Below the pieces are notes generated by a model. It did no database searches and was not told where the DNA came from. It saw only the letters and a list, made by a program, of their open reading frames with translations. A stretch of 53,749 nt of DNA from Lachnospiraceae bacterium (GTDB lineage: Bacteria; Bacillota; Clostridia; Lachnospirales; Lachnospiraceae), in contig JAAUZX010000011.1 in assembly GCA_014804365.1 (NCBI GenBank), positions 91,800 to 145,548 on the forward strand, written 5' to 3'. A program made the translations under genes and the position numbers. The number at the start of each line of letters is the position of its first letter. Position 1 is the first letter of the stretch. This document shows positions 1 to 8,139 of the stretch, piece by piece.

Positions 1-515
1 GTGATATCCGTCACATTAGGACTCAGCTTCATAATGACAGGCTGCTTCGCCTTCTTTTTAATCTGAGAAGTAATATCATAGAGACAATCCGCCTTCTGTC
101 CGAATGCAATTGCGCCCTCCTTCACATTGGGGCAGGACACATTAATCTCCAGCATATCCACCGGTTCATCCGCAAGACGCTCCACAACTTCCAGATAATC
201 CTCCACCGTCTTACCGCAGACATTAACGATGATCTTCGTATCGTACTTTTTCAAGAAAGGAATATCCCTCTCTACGAAAACGTCGATTCCCGGATTCTGC
301 AGACCGATCGCATTCAACATACCGCCGTAAGTCTCCGCCACGCGCGGCGTCGGATTGCCCGGCCATGGCACATTCGCCACTCCCTTGGTCACTACCGCTC
401 CCAGTCTGTTCAAATCCACAAAATCACTGTATTCCATGCCGGAACCGAAAGTGCCCGATGCTGTCATTACCGGATTATTCAAGGTTACTCCTGCTATTGT
501 CACTTGTGTATTCAT
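1..515 (-). CDS. pyrD: Dihydroorotate dehydrogenase, class 1B catalytic subunit (3' end outside window)
   Basis: The visible N-terminal 171 residues begin MNTQVTIAGVTLNNPV and match the FMN-binding barrel of class 1B dihydroorotate dehydrogenase, including the ASGTFG and INVSCPNVK segments that contact FMN and substrate. The enzyme oxidises dihydroorotate to orotate in pyrimidine synthesis and passes electrons to PyrK. The ATG at 515-513 shares one base with the TGA of pyrK (TGATG), so the two subunits are translationally coupled, as expected for a heterotetramer. The gene runs off the left edge, so the active-site cysteine and the C-terminus cannot be seen. Identification is firm because the partner subunit is adjacent. 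Confidence 0.93.
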   Translation of the reverse strand, partial: MNTQVTIAGVTLNNPVMTASGTFGSGMEYSDFVDLNRLGAVVTKGVANVPWPGNPTPRVAETYGGMLNAIGLQNPGIDVFVERDIPFLKKYDTKIIVNVCGKTVEDYLEVVERLADEPVDMLEINVSCPNVKEGAIAFGQKADCLYDITSQIKKKAKQPVIMKLSPNVTDI

Positions 516-1303
516 CAGATTTCCACCTCTCTTGCCTCAAAAACAGGCCCGTCCGTACAGATGCGCGCATTGTGCACATGGGAATGATGATCGATTTCTT
601 TCGTCCTGCACACACAGCCCAGACAGGCACCTACTCCGCATGCCATCCGCTCTTCCAGAGATATATAAGCATCGATTCCCTGCTCCGCAGCATATTTTCT
701 AATTGCACGTAGCATTGGCATGGGACCGCATGCCATGATCAGATCTGCATGAAGCTCGTTCACTCTGATGATATCCATCACATTACCCTGTACGCCCACG
801 CTTCCATCCTCCGTGGCAATATAGACCTGTCCGTATTCTCCCAAATCATCCTGAAGGAAAAGATCCTGATTGCGGTATCCCAGCAGAATATGTTTCTCCG
901 CCTCCAACTCTTTAGCCAGTTCCAACATAGGCGGTATCCCGATGCCGCCGCCCATCAGGAACACCCGCTTACCCTTCGCCTGCCCTGTGGGAAATCCATT
1001 GCCAAGCACGCCCAGAATCTCCAACGTATCACCTGTGCCGTAAGCGGAAAACTCGGCCGTGCCTTTGCCGGCGATACGATAGACCAGACGCAGTCTGCTT
1101 TGTCCCCGGTCTATCTCACATATACTGATCGGTCTCGGAAGCAGCGTCGCCGCGTTATGCGGATATACCGCAACAAACTGCCCTGCGTGAGCGTCCTGCG
1201 CCAGCTCCGTCTCCAGCCACATGTCATAGATCTGCTCCGCGATCTGCTTTTGTGACACAACCATCGCTTTCGTTTTCTTTTTTTGAATTATTTGGCTATC
1301 CAT
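515..1303 (-). CDS. pyrK: Dihydroorotate dehydrogenase electron transfer subunit
   Basis: A 262-residue protein with an N-terminal ferredoxin-reductase FAD-binding barrel (RPISI motif near residue 57), an NAD-binding half starting at GGGIGIPP, and a C-terminal [2Fe-2S] site in ERMACGVGACLGCVC plus a later Cys (RICTDGPVF). It carries electrons from PyrD to NAD+. The start ATG at 1303 is preceded by AGAGGATAACAGAACA, an acceptable ribosome binding site. It is followed directly by pyrD. pyrC lies a few kb away on the same strand but is separated by flagellin and two plus-strand genes, so the pathway is only partly clustered here. Confidence 0.93.
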   Translation of the reverse strand: MDSQIIQKKKTKAMVVSQKQIAEQIYDMWLETELAQDAHAGQFVAVYPHNAATLLPRPISICEIDRGQSRLRLVYRIAGKGTAEFSAYGTGDTLEILGVLGNGFPTGQAKGKRVFLMGGGIGIPPMLELAKELEAEKHILLGYRNQDLFLQDDLGEYGQVYIATEDGSVGVQGNVMDIIRVNELHADLIMACGPMPMLRAIRKYAAEQGIDAYISLEERMACGVGACLGCVCRTKEIDHHSHVHNARICTDGPVFEAREVEI

Positions 1304-1345
1304 TGTTCTGTTATCCTCTTTCTATGTATCCGCTCTCATATTAAA

Positions 1346-1379
1346 TCAGAGCACATGACCTGATCTTCATGTACTCTGA
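1346..1379 (-). terminator. Hairpin terminator after flagellin gene
   Basis: TCAGAGCACATG (1346-1357) and CATGTACTCTGA (1368-1379) form a 12-pair stem with one G-U pair and a 10-base loop. On the minus strand it is followed by TTTAAT. It lies between the flagellin stop and the pyrK start and probably separates the two transcripts. The T-tract is short, so termination may be partial. Confidence 0.55.
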
Positions 1380-1412
1380 CATACTATTGCTCAATTTTCC
1401 CGTGTTTTTATC

Positions 1413-2561
1413 CTACTGCAATAGTGACAATATCCCCTGATTACTCTGATTCGCCTGTGCAAGCATAGATGATCCGGCCTGCGCAAGAATATTATTATTG
1501 GAATACTTCACCATCTCTGTCGCAATATCCGTATCTCTGATAGCAGATTCTGCTGCTGCGGTATTCTCCACAACATTATCCAAGTTATTTATCGTATGTT
1601 CCAGCCGGTTCTGTACGGCGCCCAGATTTGACCGAACCTCCGACACATCAAAAATTGCGCTCTTAACAAAAGCATTCAATGCCTGGAAATAACGGGCATC
1701 ACAAAGATCGTCCACTAAATCTTCTTCTGAACCTCCTGTAGTGTTTGCCGGATAAGTATTCGTCAATCTGTTTTTTATATTTTCATCCGTGATCGCGCTA
1801 TAGGAAAAGCTGTGAAATGCTGTCAGATCAGAAGCCGACAAAAGGTGACTATGCCCCGCACCGGGCTGCCACGGCGGAATCATACCTCCCTGCCAGTATT
1901 CTTGCTTTGCCCAAGTAGTACCGCTGCCGGGTAGCCACAAACACCCCGGGGCTCCCGTCGGCCAAGGGTTAGTTGACGGATCCGGTTGATCTGTCAGCGC
2001 GCATATAGGACTATTATTAGTTGTCTGATAGAAAATTCCCTTTGATAACGCACTGGCAATCAGATCATTCGTGCACATATTCCTTATCGTGATAGCGATA
2101 TGCTGCCCGGCTTCCGCTCCTACCTGCAATCCCTTATTCTGAAAAGTGCCGTCTAACAGATTCTGCTCATTGAATGTCGTAGTAGACTGTACCCGATCGA
2201 TCTCACACATCAACTGTCTGACTTCCTGCTTAATAAAGTCTCTGTCTACCGAAGTCAGCGTTGCGTTCGCTCCTTTGACTGCCAGTTCTCCCATACGCTG
2301 CAGCATATCATGGACTTCAATCAATGCTCCCTCTGCTGTCTGCACGCATGAGATTCCATCCGACGCATTAGCTGCTGCCTGCGTAAGCCCTCTCACTTGT
2401 CTGCGCATTTTCTCCGATATGGACAATCCCGCCGCATCATCCGCGGCACGGTTAATTTTATATCCCGAAGACAACTTTTCCGTAGATTTCGCCTGACCTG
2501 CAGTTGTCAGGTTAAGCATGCGGTCTGCATTCATCGCCGTTATATTATGTTTGATAACCAT
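1413..2561 (-). CDS. Flagellin
   Basis: A 382-residue flagellin, the filament subunit exported by the flagellar type III apparatus. The N-terminal D0/D1 region (VIKHNITAMNADRML, later KLSSGYKINRAADDAAGLSI) and the C-terminal D1/D0 region (AESAIRDTDIATEMVKYS, ending GILSLLQ) are well conserved. The D1 segment LQRMGELAVKGAN keeps Gln/Arg/Leu at positions equivalent to the TLR5 contact residues of Salmonella FliC. The middle of about 130 residues is variable and unusually rich in Trp, Pro and Gly (for example NPWPTGAPGCLWLPGSG). At least five cysteines are present, which is unusual for a flagellin. The start ATG at 2561 has an AAAGGAAGGG ribosome binding site. No other flagellar gene is in the window, so this is a stand-alone flagellin locus, probably one of several. 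Confidence 0.95.
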   Translation of the reverse strand: MVIKHNITAMNADRMLNLTTAGQAKSTEKLSSGYKINRAADDAAGLSISEKMRRQVRGLTQAAANASDGISCVQTAEGALIEVHDMLQRMGELAVKGANATLTSVDRDFIKQEVRQLMCEIDRVQSTTTFNEQNLLDGTFQNKGLQVGAEAGQHIAITIRNMCTNDLIASALSKGIFYQTTNNSPICALTDQPDPSTNPWPTGAPGCLWLPGSGTTWAKQEYWQGGMIPPWQPGAGHSHLLSASDLTAFHSFSYSAITDENIKNRLTNTYPANTTGGSEEDLVDDLCDARYFQALNAFVKSAIFDVSEVRSNLGAVQNRLEHTINNLDNVVENTAAAESAIRDTDIATEMVKYSNNNILAQAGSSMLAQANQSNQGILSLLQ

Positions 2562-2623
2562 AGGCTTCCCTTCCTTTCTTATCGCTTCCCTGCGTTCGAA
2601 TCAAAAGTTCTGTATTTAGTTAT

Positions 2624-2651
2624 ATATCGGATTATTTTCAATACTTCTTAA
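2624..2651 (-). promoter_or_regulatory. Sigma-28/sigma-D type promoter of flagellin gene
   Basis: On the minus strand TTAAGAAG (2651-2644) is followed after 12 bases by tCCGATAT (2631-2624). This fits the flagellar sigma factor consensus TAAA-N(14-16)-GCCGATAT. It sits 63-90 bases upstream of the flagellin ATG, a normal distance for class III flagellar promoters. Confidence 0.65.
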
Positions 2652-2711
2652 TATATTTTTCGATATATTTGTCCTGCGCCGATTAAGTCTTACGAAATTA
2701 CACAATTGTGC

Positions 2712-2749
2712 TTGACAAATAGTACTATATAGTACTATTCTATATAGTA
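2712..2749 (+). promoter_or_regulatory. marR promoter with embedded palindromic operator
   Basis: A perfect -35 box TTGACA (2712-2717) is followed by the perfect 16-bp palindrome AGTACTATATAGTACT (2721-2736). A -10-like TATTCT begins at 2736. CTATATAGTA occurs twice (2725-2734 and 2740-2749), one 15-bp step apart. An operator between -35 and -10 next to a MarR gene is the classic arrangement for repressor autoregulation. The binding role is inferred. Confidence 0.6.
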
Positions 2750-2762
2750 GGAGGTGGTATCA

Positions 2763-3221
2763 TTGCTTAACAATACAGAAGGCGGTTTTCTGATTACGAA
2801 AATCAAACAGCTTCAGGGACGAATCTTTGAAAAACTGCTGGCAGAACACAATATTCACGAATTTAACGGCGCTCAGGGCAGAATCCTTTTTATTCTGTGG
2901 GAAAAAGATAATATTCCAATCAGTGAATTGTCCGGGAAAACGGGACTCGCTAAAACAACCTTGACCGGCATGCTGGATCGAATGGAAAAACAGGGACATA
3001 TTAAACGGGTCTATTCCTCCGCCGATCGCAGAACTGTCCGGATTATACTGACGGAAACCGCCAGACTGTTCAAAGCGCAATATGAACAAGTCTCTGATGA
3101 AATGAATCAAATATTTTACAGAGGATTCAGCGATGAAGAAATACTCATTCTCGAAACAGGTCTTAGGAAAGTGCTTACGAATCTTACAGAAAAGGAGAAT
3201 CATTATGAACAGTACGGCTAA
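2763..3221 (+). CDS. MarR-family transcriptional regulator
   Basis: A 152-residue winged-helix regulator. The recognition region ISELSGKTGLAKTTLTGMLD is followed by the wing SSADRRTVRIILT, with helical dimerisation segments at both ends. Translation probably starts at TTG 2763: AGGAGG at 2749-2754 lies 8 bases before it, whereas the in-frame GTG at 2754 lies inside the Shine-Dalgarno itself. The gene overlaps the next one by 17 bases, so regulator and flavoprotein form a coupled pair, presumably controlled through the palindrome upstream. The ligand cannot be deduced from sequence. Confidence 0.85.
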   Translation: MLNNTEGGFLITKIKQLQGRIFEKLLAEHNIHEFNGAQGRILFILWEKDNIPISELSGKTGLAKTTLTGMLDRMEKQGHIKRVYSSADRRTVRIILTETARLFKAQYEQVSDEMNQIFYRGFSDEEILILETGLRKVLTNLTEKENHYEQYG

Positions 3222-3636
3222 ATCGGGGATACGCGCACTCCGTAAAAATGCGCAGGTTGCCTATGTGGCTTCAGTGAACGAGGAAGGTTTTCCCCAGATC
3301 AAAGGAATGCTCGTAATAGAACACGAAAGCATGAAGACACACTATTTTTCCACCAACACCAGCTCCAAGCGAGTAAGCCAGTTCCTGAAAAATCCCAAGG
3401 CATCCGTATACTATGTGGATGACACTAAGGATCAGTATAAAGGCGCCTTATTTACCGGAACAATGGAGGTCTGCACCGATCACGAAACAAAGGCTGCTTT
3501 ATGGCGCGACGGGTTTGAACTATATTATCCCAAGGGCGTGGATGATGAAGATTATTGTGTATACAAATTTACCGCCCAAACCGTCAACTATTATTATGGG
3601 CTGAGTAATGTAACCCTTTCTGTCGATGAGCTTTGA
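3205..3636 (+). CDS. Pyridoxamine 5'-phosphate oxidase-like flavin-binding protein
   Basis: A 143-residue protein of the small split-barrel FMN-binding superfamily (general-stress FMN reductase/PNPOx-like). Typical features are the opening helix and strand with AYVASVNEEGFPQIKGML, then THYFSTNTSSKRVSQFLKNPKASVYYVDD. ATG 3205 has AAAGGAGAATCATT directly upstream, so the longer in-frame start at 3133 is unlikely. It overlaps the upstream MarR gene by 17 bases and is followed by a bidirectional terminator. Members reduce or bind flavins, F420 or haem; the substrate here is unknown. The pairing suggests that the MarR protein senses a compound this enzyme acts on. Confidence 0.8.
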   Translation: MNSTAKSGIRALRKNAQVAYVASVNEEGFPQIKGMLVIEHESMKTHYFSTNTSSKRVSQFLKNPKASVYYVDDTKDQYKGALFTGTMEVCTDHETKAALWRDGFELYYPKGVDDEDYCVYKFTAQTVNYYYGLSNVTLSVDEL

Positions 3637-3672
3637 GTTTAGTATTAACTGTGTTGTATCTTTGTTTATGTT

Positions 3673-3711
3673 AAAAGGTGTCATTTACTGCTATAGTAAA
3701 TGACACCTTTT
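3673..3711. terminator. Bidirectional intrinsic terminator
   Basis: A perfect 17-bp inverted repeat starts AAAAGGTGTCATTTACT (3673-3689) and is mirrored at 3695-3711 around a 5-base loop. A-runs and T-runs flank both sides of the stem. It lies between the convergent flavoprotein gene and pyrC and can serve both. Confidence 0.85.
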
Positions 3712-3714
3712 GAC

Positions 3715-5046
3715 TTACGGCCGCCTTCCTAATGCTCGATACACGATTCTACCGCCGCAGATCGTATAACTTATCACGCCCGGCAGATTCTCTCCGACGA
3801 ACGGGGAATTTGCCGCCTTCGATACAAAGCTTTCCACCGTCCACATCTTATTGGGATCAAATACCACAAGATCCGCGGCCCCGCCCTCTGCCAGATAACC
3901 CGCATCGAGGTGATACAGTTTTGCAGGAGCATAACTCATCTTCTCTATCAGCTCCGCCATAGACAGATAGCCCTTATTTACCAGTTCCCGCATTCCCAGT
4001 GAAAACGAAGTTTCCAAACCGATCATGCCGCTGGGTGCTTCTGTCAACGGCCTTGCTTTTTCTTCCGCACTATGGGGTGCATGATCCGTAGCGATCATAT
4101 CGATAGTGCCGTCCCTTAGTCCCTCTATGATCGCCAGCCGGTCAGTCTCCTCCCTAAGCGGCGGATTCACCTTGGCCAACGCGCCCTGCCCGATCACGGC
4201 CTCCTGCGTTAATGTAAAATGATGCGGCGTCGCTTCCGCATAGATATGACGATTCTTTTTCTTCGCCTGCCGCACCAGTTCTACCGCTTCTTTTGTGCTG
4301 ATATGTTGAATGGACAGATCGGCTTCCTCCTCTATGGCAATGCGTAAATCCCGTTCCACCATGGAAATCTCCGCTTCCCTGGGAGATCCGCCTATTCCGT
4401 AATGAACCGCAGCGCTGCCCGCATTAATACCGTTATTCGTAATAAGCGACGGATTTTCCTCGTGAAGGCTGACAGGCTTACCACATTTTGCCGCCTGACG
4501 TAGCGCTGCCCGCAACACCCCCTCATCCGTAATCGGTATGCCGTCATCGGTAAAGCCCGCGGCACCCAGCTTACTCAGAGTCTCCATATCCGTCAGTTCT
4601 TTTCCCTGAAGTCCTTTGGTTACATTGGCACATGTGTGAATGTGAATATCCGTTTCTTTGCCCTTGTTCAGCACATAGGCAAGCGTCTCCGGATTATCCA
4701 CTGCCGGGCTCGTATTCGCCATCAGCACCACTGATGTAAATCCGCCCCGCGCCGCGGCCCGTGCGCCCGTATGAATATCTTCTTTATAGGTAAACCCGGG
4801 ATCTCTGAAGTGTACATGAACATCCACAAGTCCCGGCGCAACATACTGACCAGATAAGTCAACCTCCGTAATATCCTCTGCCGCAGTCCTCGCTCCGCAA
4901 TCACCGCCATCATTGACGAATAGCTCTGTCTCTAAAGCGCCCTGCGGCGCTATGCGGACAATCTTATCCTCTTTTATCAGAATATCCCGATATCCCTCTG
5001 TTCCCGATGCCGGATCAATCATACAACCGTTCTTTAGATAAAGCAT
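3715..5046 (-). CDS. pyrC: Dihydroorotase
   Basis: A 443-residue class I dihydroorotase that converts carbamoyl-aspartate to dihydroorotate. The metal-binding VDVHVHFRDPG is near residue 74, and the C-terminal Asp/His motif is IATDHAPHSAEEK. The start is placed at ATG 5046 (MLYLKNGCMIDP), with GGAAGAG upstream and alignment to the family N-terminus. The longer reading frame from 5139 would add 31 basic residues overlapping the next gene and has no family support. The gene stands alone between a PrcB-like lipoprotein and a terminator and belongs with pyrK/pyrD functionally. Confidence 0.93.
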   Translation of the reverse strand: MLYLKNGCMIDPASGTEGYRDILIKEDKIVRIAPQGALETELFVNDGGDCGARTAAEDITEVDLSGQYVAPGLVDVHVHFRDPGFTYKEDIHTGARAAARGGFTSVVLMANTSPAVDNPETLAYVLNKGKETDIHIHTCANVTKGLQGKELTDMETLSKLGAAGFTDDGIPITDEGVLRAALRQAAKCGKPVSLHEENPSLITNNGINAGSAAVHYGIGGSPREAEISMVERDLRIAIEEEADLSIQHISTKEAVELVRQAKKKNRHIYAEATPHHFTLTQEAVIGQGALAKVNPPLREETDRLAIIEGLRDGTIDMIATDHAPHSAEEKARPLTEAPSGMIGLETSFSLGMRELVNKGYLSMAELIEKMSYAPAKLYHLDAGYLAEGGAADLVVFDPNKMWTVESFVSKAANSPFVGENLPGVISYTICGGRIVYRALGRRP

Positions 5047-5114
5047 AATCTCTTCCAATCTAACGCCGTTTCGCGTTACAGCTGCTTCGCAGCCGCTTGT
5101 TTTTCTTTTGCGTC

Positions 5115-5123
5115 TATTGTACC
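5115..5123 (-). promoter_or_regulatory. Probable extended -10 promoter of pyrC
   Basis: On the minus strand TGGTACAAT (5123-5115) is an extended -10 element (TGn-TACAAT) about 70 bases upstream of the pyrC ATG. The -35 region falls inside the end of the upstream lipoprotein gene and is weak. Confidence 0.4.
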
Positions 5124-5131
5124 ATAGTTTT

Positions 5132-5560
5132 CTAATCAAACACTACGGGTTTATCAATAAATTCTATCTTGATCACTATGTAGGGATAACTTTCTACCGG
5201 ATTGCCTTTTTCCTCGGGCGCAGGGCCGATCAAGTTCGTGTCCACATAAATCGCATTGGCCGTCTCATACAGATCATTCACCGCAATACTATAACCTCCG
5301 GTCGTCTGCGTGCCGTATCCTACACAAATATAAAGGCATCCTTTATCTTCAAAAGTAATCTTAAAAGCATTCGCCTTTTTCTGCTCAATCATGTTAAACA
5401 ATTCTTCGGGCAGATTATCTTCCGATATCACCGTACACTCCAGATCTTTGATTTTCTCCATTGTATCCTGCTTCTTTCCGCACGCAAACACTCCCATGCA
5501 CATAAGGCAGACCAGGCAGACACTAAGCAGTCTCTTCTGATATTCATACAGTCTGTTCAT
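5132..5560 (-). CDS. Lipoprotein with PrcB-like C-terminal domain
   Basis: A 142-residue exported lipoprotein. A basic, hydrophobic signal peptide ends in the lipobox GVFACG, with lipidated Cys27. The remaining 115 residues include YICVGYGTQTTGGYSIAVN, which resembles the PrcB C-terminal domain (TGGYS core, then an I.V...L.GP...E.... segment) first defined in a spirochaete protease complex. The function in Clostridia is unknown. ATG 5560 follows AGTAGGAATGT. Expected location is the outer face of the cytoplasmic membrane. Confidence 0.7.
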   Translation of the reverse strand: MNRLYEYQKRLLSVCLVCLMCMGVFACGKKQDTMEKIKDLECTVISEDNLPEELFNMIEQKKANAFKITFEDKGCLYICVGYGTQTTGGYSIAVNDLYETANAIYVDTNLIGPAPEEKGNPVESYPYIVIKIEFIDKPVVFD

Positions 5561-5626
5561 ACATTCCTACTCCGATAATAAACTCTTATTAACTAATTTA
5601 TTATAAGAAACGTGTGTGTATTCCTA

Positions 5627-5655
5627 TTGATTAATGGAGAGACTGCCTATATACT
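5627..5655 (+). promoter_or_regulatory. Promoter of plsC
   Basis: TTGATT (5627-5632), a 17-base spacer and TATACT (5650-5655). The plsC ATG is 34 bases further on, behind AGGATGG. Confidence 0.6.
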
Positions 5656-5688
5656 ATATAATATAAAAAACAGGATGGTTATATTAGT

Positions 5689-6423
5689 ATGATACGTTTA
5701 ATCTTAGTTGCATTTTTTGTCGTTATATTTCTGATTGTCAGTCTGCCGATCCAGCTCGTGGAATTTATCATCGGTAAATATAATCCCGGATTGAAAGACC
5801 GCAGTTCACTGGCGATCGTCAACTGGGCTTTCCGTGTTGTGCTGTGGCTCTCCGGTACTTCCGTAACCGTACTCGGCGAGGAGAATGTCCCAAAGGACGA
5901 AGCAGTACTGTACGTCGGCAATCACAGAAGCTATTTTGACATTATCATGACCTATGTCCGCGTGCCCAGACCTACCGGATATATGGCTAAGGTCGAGATG
6001 CTGCGCTACCCGTCCCTGAGTACATGGATGAAGTATCTGCACTGTATCTTTTTGGACCGCTCCGACATCAAGGCAGGATTGAAGTCTATTCTGGATGCCA
6101 TTGAAAAAGTCAAATCCGGTATTTCTATCTGTATTTTCCCGGAGGGAACCCGTAACAGAACAGATGAGATGTTCTTGGAATTTCACGACGGCAGCTTTAA
6201 AATTGCCGAGAAATCCGGCTGTCCGATCGTACCTATCAGCATCAACAATGCCGGCGCAATCTTCGAGGATCACATCCCCAAGATCAAAAAAGCGCATGTG
6301 GTCATCGAGTACGGACAACCGATCTATACAAGAGATTTGAGCAAGGAAGATAAACGCCGTCTCAGCGCCATGGTGCAACAAGTGATTAAGGCAAATTACT
6401 TGAAGAATGAAGAGCTTGTGTGA
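5689..6423 (+). CDS. plsC: 1-acyl-sn-glycerol-3-phosphate acyltransferase
   Basis: A 244-residue membrane-bound acyltransferase that makes phosphatidic acid from lysophosphatidic acid. One N-terminal hydrophobic segment (IRLILVAFFVVIFLIVSLPI) precedes the catalytic NHRSYFD (HX4D) motif near residue 82 and the substrate-binding FPEGTRNR near residue 149. A third conserved block, CPIVPISINNAG, is present. Length is normal. It converges on the GH9-like gene with only one base between the two stop codons and no hairpin between them. Confidence 0.92.
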   Translation: MIRLILVAFFVVIFLIVSLPIQLVEFIIGKYNPGLKDRSSLAIVNWAFRVVLWLSGTSVTVLGEENVPKDEAVLYVGNHRSYFDIIMTYVRVPRPTGYMAKVEMLRYPSLSTWMKYLHCIFLDRSDIKAGLKSILDAIEKVKSGISICIFPEGTRNRTDEMFLEFHDGSFKIAEKSGCPIVPISINNAGAIFEDHIPKIKKAHVVIEYGQPIYTRDLSKEDKRRLSAMVQQVIKANYLKNEELV

Positions 6424-6424
6424 G

Positions 6425-8011
6425 CTACGTCTGGGGATCTTCCTCCGGCCGCAGCTCGTACATAATGGAACTCATCATCAAAACCAGCTCTGCATTTAAC
6501 TCTACCTGATTCATGATGCCGTACTTCTCATCAATCTCCTTATAATTACGGGTGCCCGCACCGTCCAGATAACTGATCGACTGCAAATTACGTCCCAGCA
6601 TATAATGCAGATGATTCTGCAGCACCGTGGCATACTCATGATTCGTGATGATATGATCCACCACTACGAGCCTTGTGATATCTCTTAACAGTTCCGCACT
6701 ACCACTGGACTTTTCATCCATAATCACCAGAAATTTAGAATTTTTCGCGGCATAGGAAATCTTCTCACCTTCCAGCATCAATATCTTAATCATATCCTTG
6801 CACAGATTCATATCCACCCTCTGCTTCGTGGACAGATAAGTTACGCATCCCCAGAAAATATAATCGTTCTGCATATCCTCCACAGGATTCTCCAGCAGAT
6901 AATTCTTAATCACATTATGATATCCGGAATTGCCGGTGGCACGATAAAGCTCCGTCGCCGCATAGAAATATTCTTCCGGCGACACATCCGCCGGATACTT
7001 CCCGGCATAACGGTAGGCTCTGTCCGCCGCTTTCAGACAGCGGTTCGCAAATTCCCAATCATAATTCTGATACAGATAACTGAATTTCGCCATAGCAGCA
7101 GCGAATTGGATCGTTGCGTCCATAGTGACCCCTTCAATGTACAGCAGATAGCCCAGCGCCGCATTATCCACATTGCTGACTGCGGAATATACCGCGCCGC
7201 TCTTGGAATCCTGCATTTTCAGAAGCCAGTCGATCTCATATTTGACCTCATCCAACACGTCCGGTATACCATTACCGCTCTCCGGAATGCCCACATCATC
7301 ACCGAACACTTCCGGATACAGCTCATATGCCAGCAACAGATGATTGACAGTACGGCACCCCGTACTCACATCACGGTTCGCCGCCCCGTCCACATGCCAG
7401 CCGCCCGACACATCCAGCTTGACCGAAGCCTCATCCTTCATCTGCGCTTCTCTGGCATGGCATGCATTGTGCGCCGCATCGCCCGCCATTTCCAGTGACA
7501 ATGTCAAACCACAGCGATTAAAATAATATTGTTTCAACGCCACATTATATAGCTTGGCATAAGGATTATCCGCTATTTCAAAGTTATACGACTGCCCTAC
7601 GACTGCCGCCTCTATGTAATATGTACCGGCCGTCTGCAGCGACGTAAAATCACCATAACTGACATATACACCTGTCTTCTCGTCATATCCCCGCCGTTCG
7701 ATCTGCCCCGTGTATACACTCTGCCCGCTGACCGCATCCGTAACCGTAAAAGAATCGGGAAGCAATTCTCCCTGAAAAACCGCGATCTTATTGCTATACC
7801 GGTCATATCCCACCTGATCCACCAGAATGTTCGGGAGGCTCCTCGGTACTTCATAATTAAATTCCGGCGTAAGCCCCAGCGTCGTGAACCCGCTGTCGCC
7901 GTCACTGCTTGACCGCGTATCAAAAGAAAGCTCCGATGCGTTGGCACAGCCTGTCAGCAAAGCTAGCGAGAGCAATATGCAGATTAATATTCTAAAATGT
8001 CTGTTCTTCAT
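6425..8011 (-). CDS. GH9-fold lipoprotein lacking the catalytic residues
   Basis: A 528-residue lipoprotein (lipobox LLTGC, Cys22). After a low-complexity linker, an N-terminal Ig-like cellulase domain (residues about 58-148, LVDQVGYDRYSNKIAVFQ) precedes an (alpha/alpha)6 GH9 domain (QYYFNRCG, GIPESGNGIPDVLDEVKYEIDWLLKMQ, YMLGRN). Residues that make GH9 enzymes active are missing. The usual GGWHDAGDY is GGWHVDGAA (203-211). The His-His-Arg segment after LGRN is absent. The C-terminal NEVAxxxNA motif reads NQVELNA, without the acid Glu. The gene therefore probably encodes a surface carbohydrate-binding or scaffold protein rather than a cellulase; a changed mechanism cannot be excluded. The closest motif matches are to family 9 only. 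Confidence 0.8.
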   Translation of the reverse strand: MKNRHFRILICILLSLALLTGCANASELSFDTRSSSDGDSGFTTLGLTPEFNYEVPRSLPNILVDQVGYDRYSNKIAVFQGELLPDSFTVTDAVSGQSVYTGQIERRGYDEKTGVYVSYGDFTSLQTAGTYYIEAAVVGQSYNFEIADNPYAKLYNVALKQYYFNRCGLTLSLEMAGDAAHNACHAREAQMKDEASVKLDVSGGWHVDGAANRDVSTGCRTVNHLLLAYELYPEVFGDDVGIPESGNGIPDVLDEVKYEIDWLLKMQDSKSGAVYSAVSNVDNAALGYLLYIEGVTMDATIQFAAAMAKFSYLYQNYDWEFANRCLKAADRAYRYAGKYPADVSPEEYFYAATELYRATGNSGYHNVIKNYLLENPVEDMQNDYIFWGCVTYLSTKQRVDMNLCKDMIKILMLEGEKISYAAKNSKFLVIMDEKSSGSAELLRDITRLVVVDHIITNHEYATVLQNHLHYMLGRNLQSISYLDGAGTRNYKEIDEKYGIMNQVELNAELVLMMSSIMYELRPEEDPQT

Positions 8012-8073
8012 AAAACATCAGCTCTTTCGTCATCATATGCGTCCGATACAGCGTCTCCGAATTAACCGGATTC

Positions 8074-8106
8074 GTAACTGTTCAGAATCTTGTTCTGAAC
8101 AGTTAC
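8074..8106. repeat. Intergenic inverted repeat, 14-bp arms
   Basis: GTAACTGTTCAGAA (8074-8087) and its exact complement (8093-8106) flank a 5-base loop. It lies in the 128-bp gap between the amidohydrolase and the GH9-like gene on the same strand. There is no T-run on either side, so it is more likely an operator, an RNA processing hairpin or a partial terminator than a strong terminator. Confidence 0.6.
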
Positions 8107-8139
8107 CCGGAATCTATATTTGGAAGACGCTATACCATT

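Noticed and set aside
749..1255. 168-codon plus-strand frame opposite pyrK
   Set aside because: Antisense shadow of a conserved gene with no ribosome site.
5047..5139. 31-residue N-terminal extension of pyrC
   Set aside because: Overlaps the neighbouring lipoprotein end, has no ribosome site, and the family N-terminus begins at the internal Met with a site.
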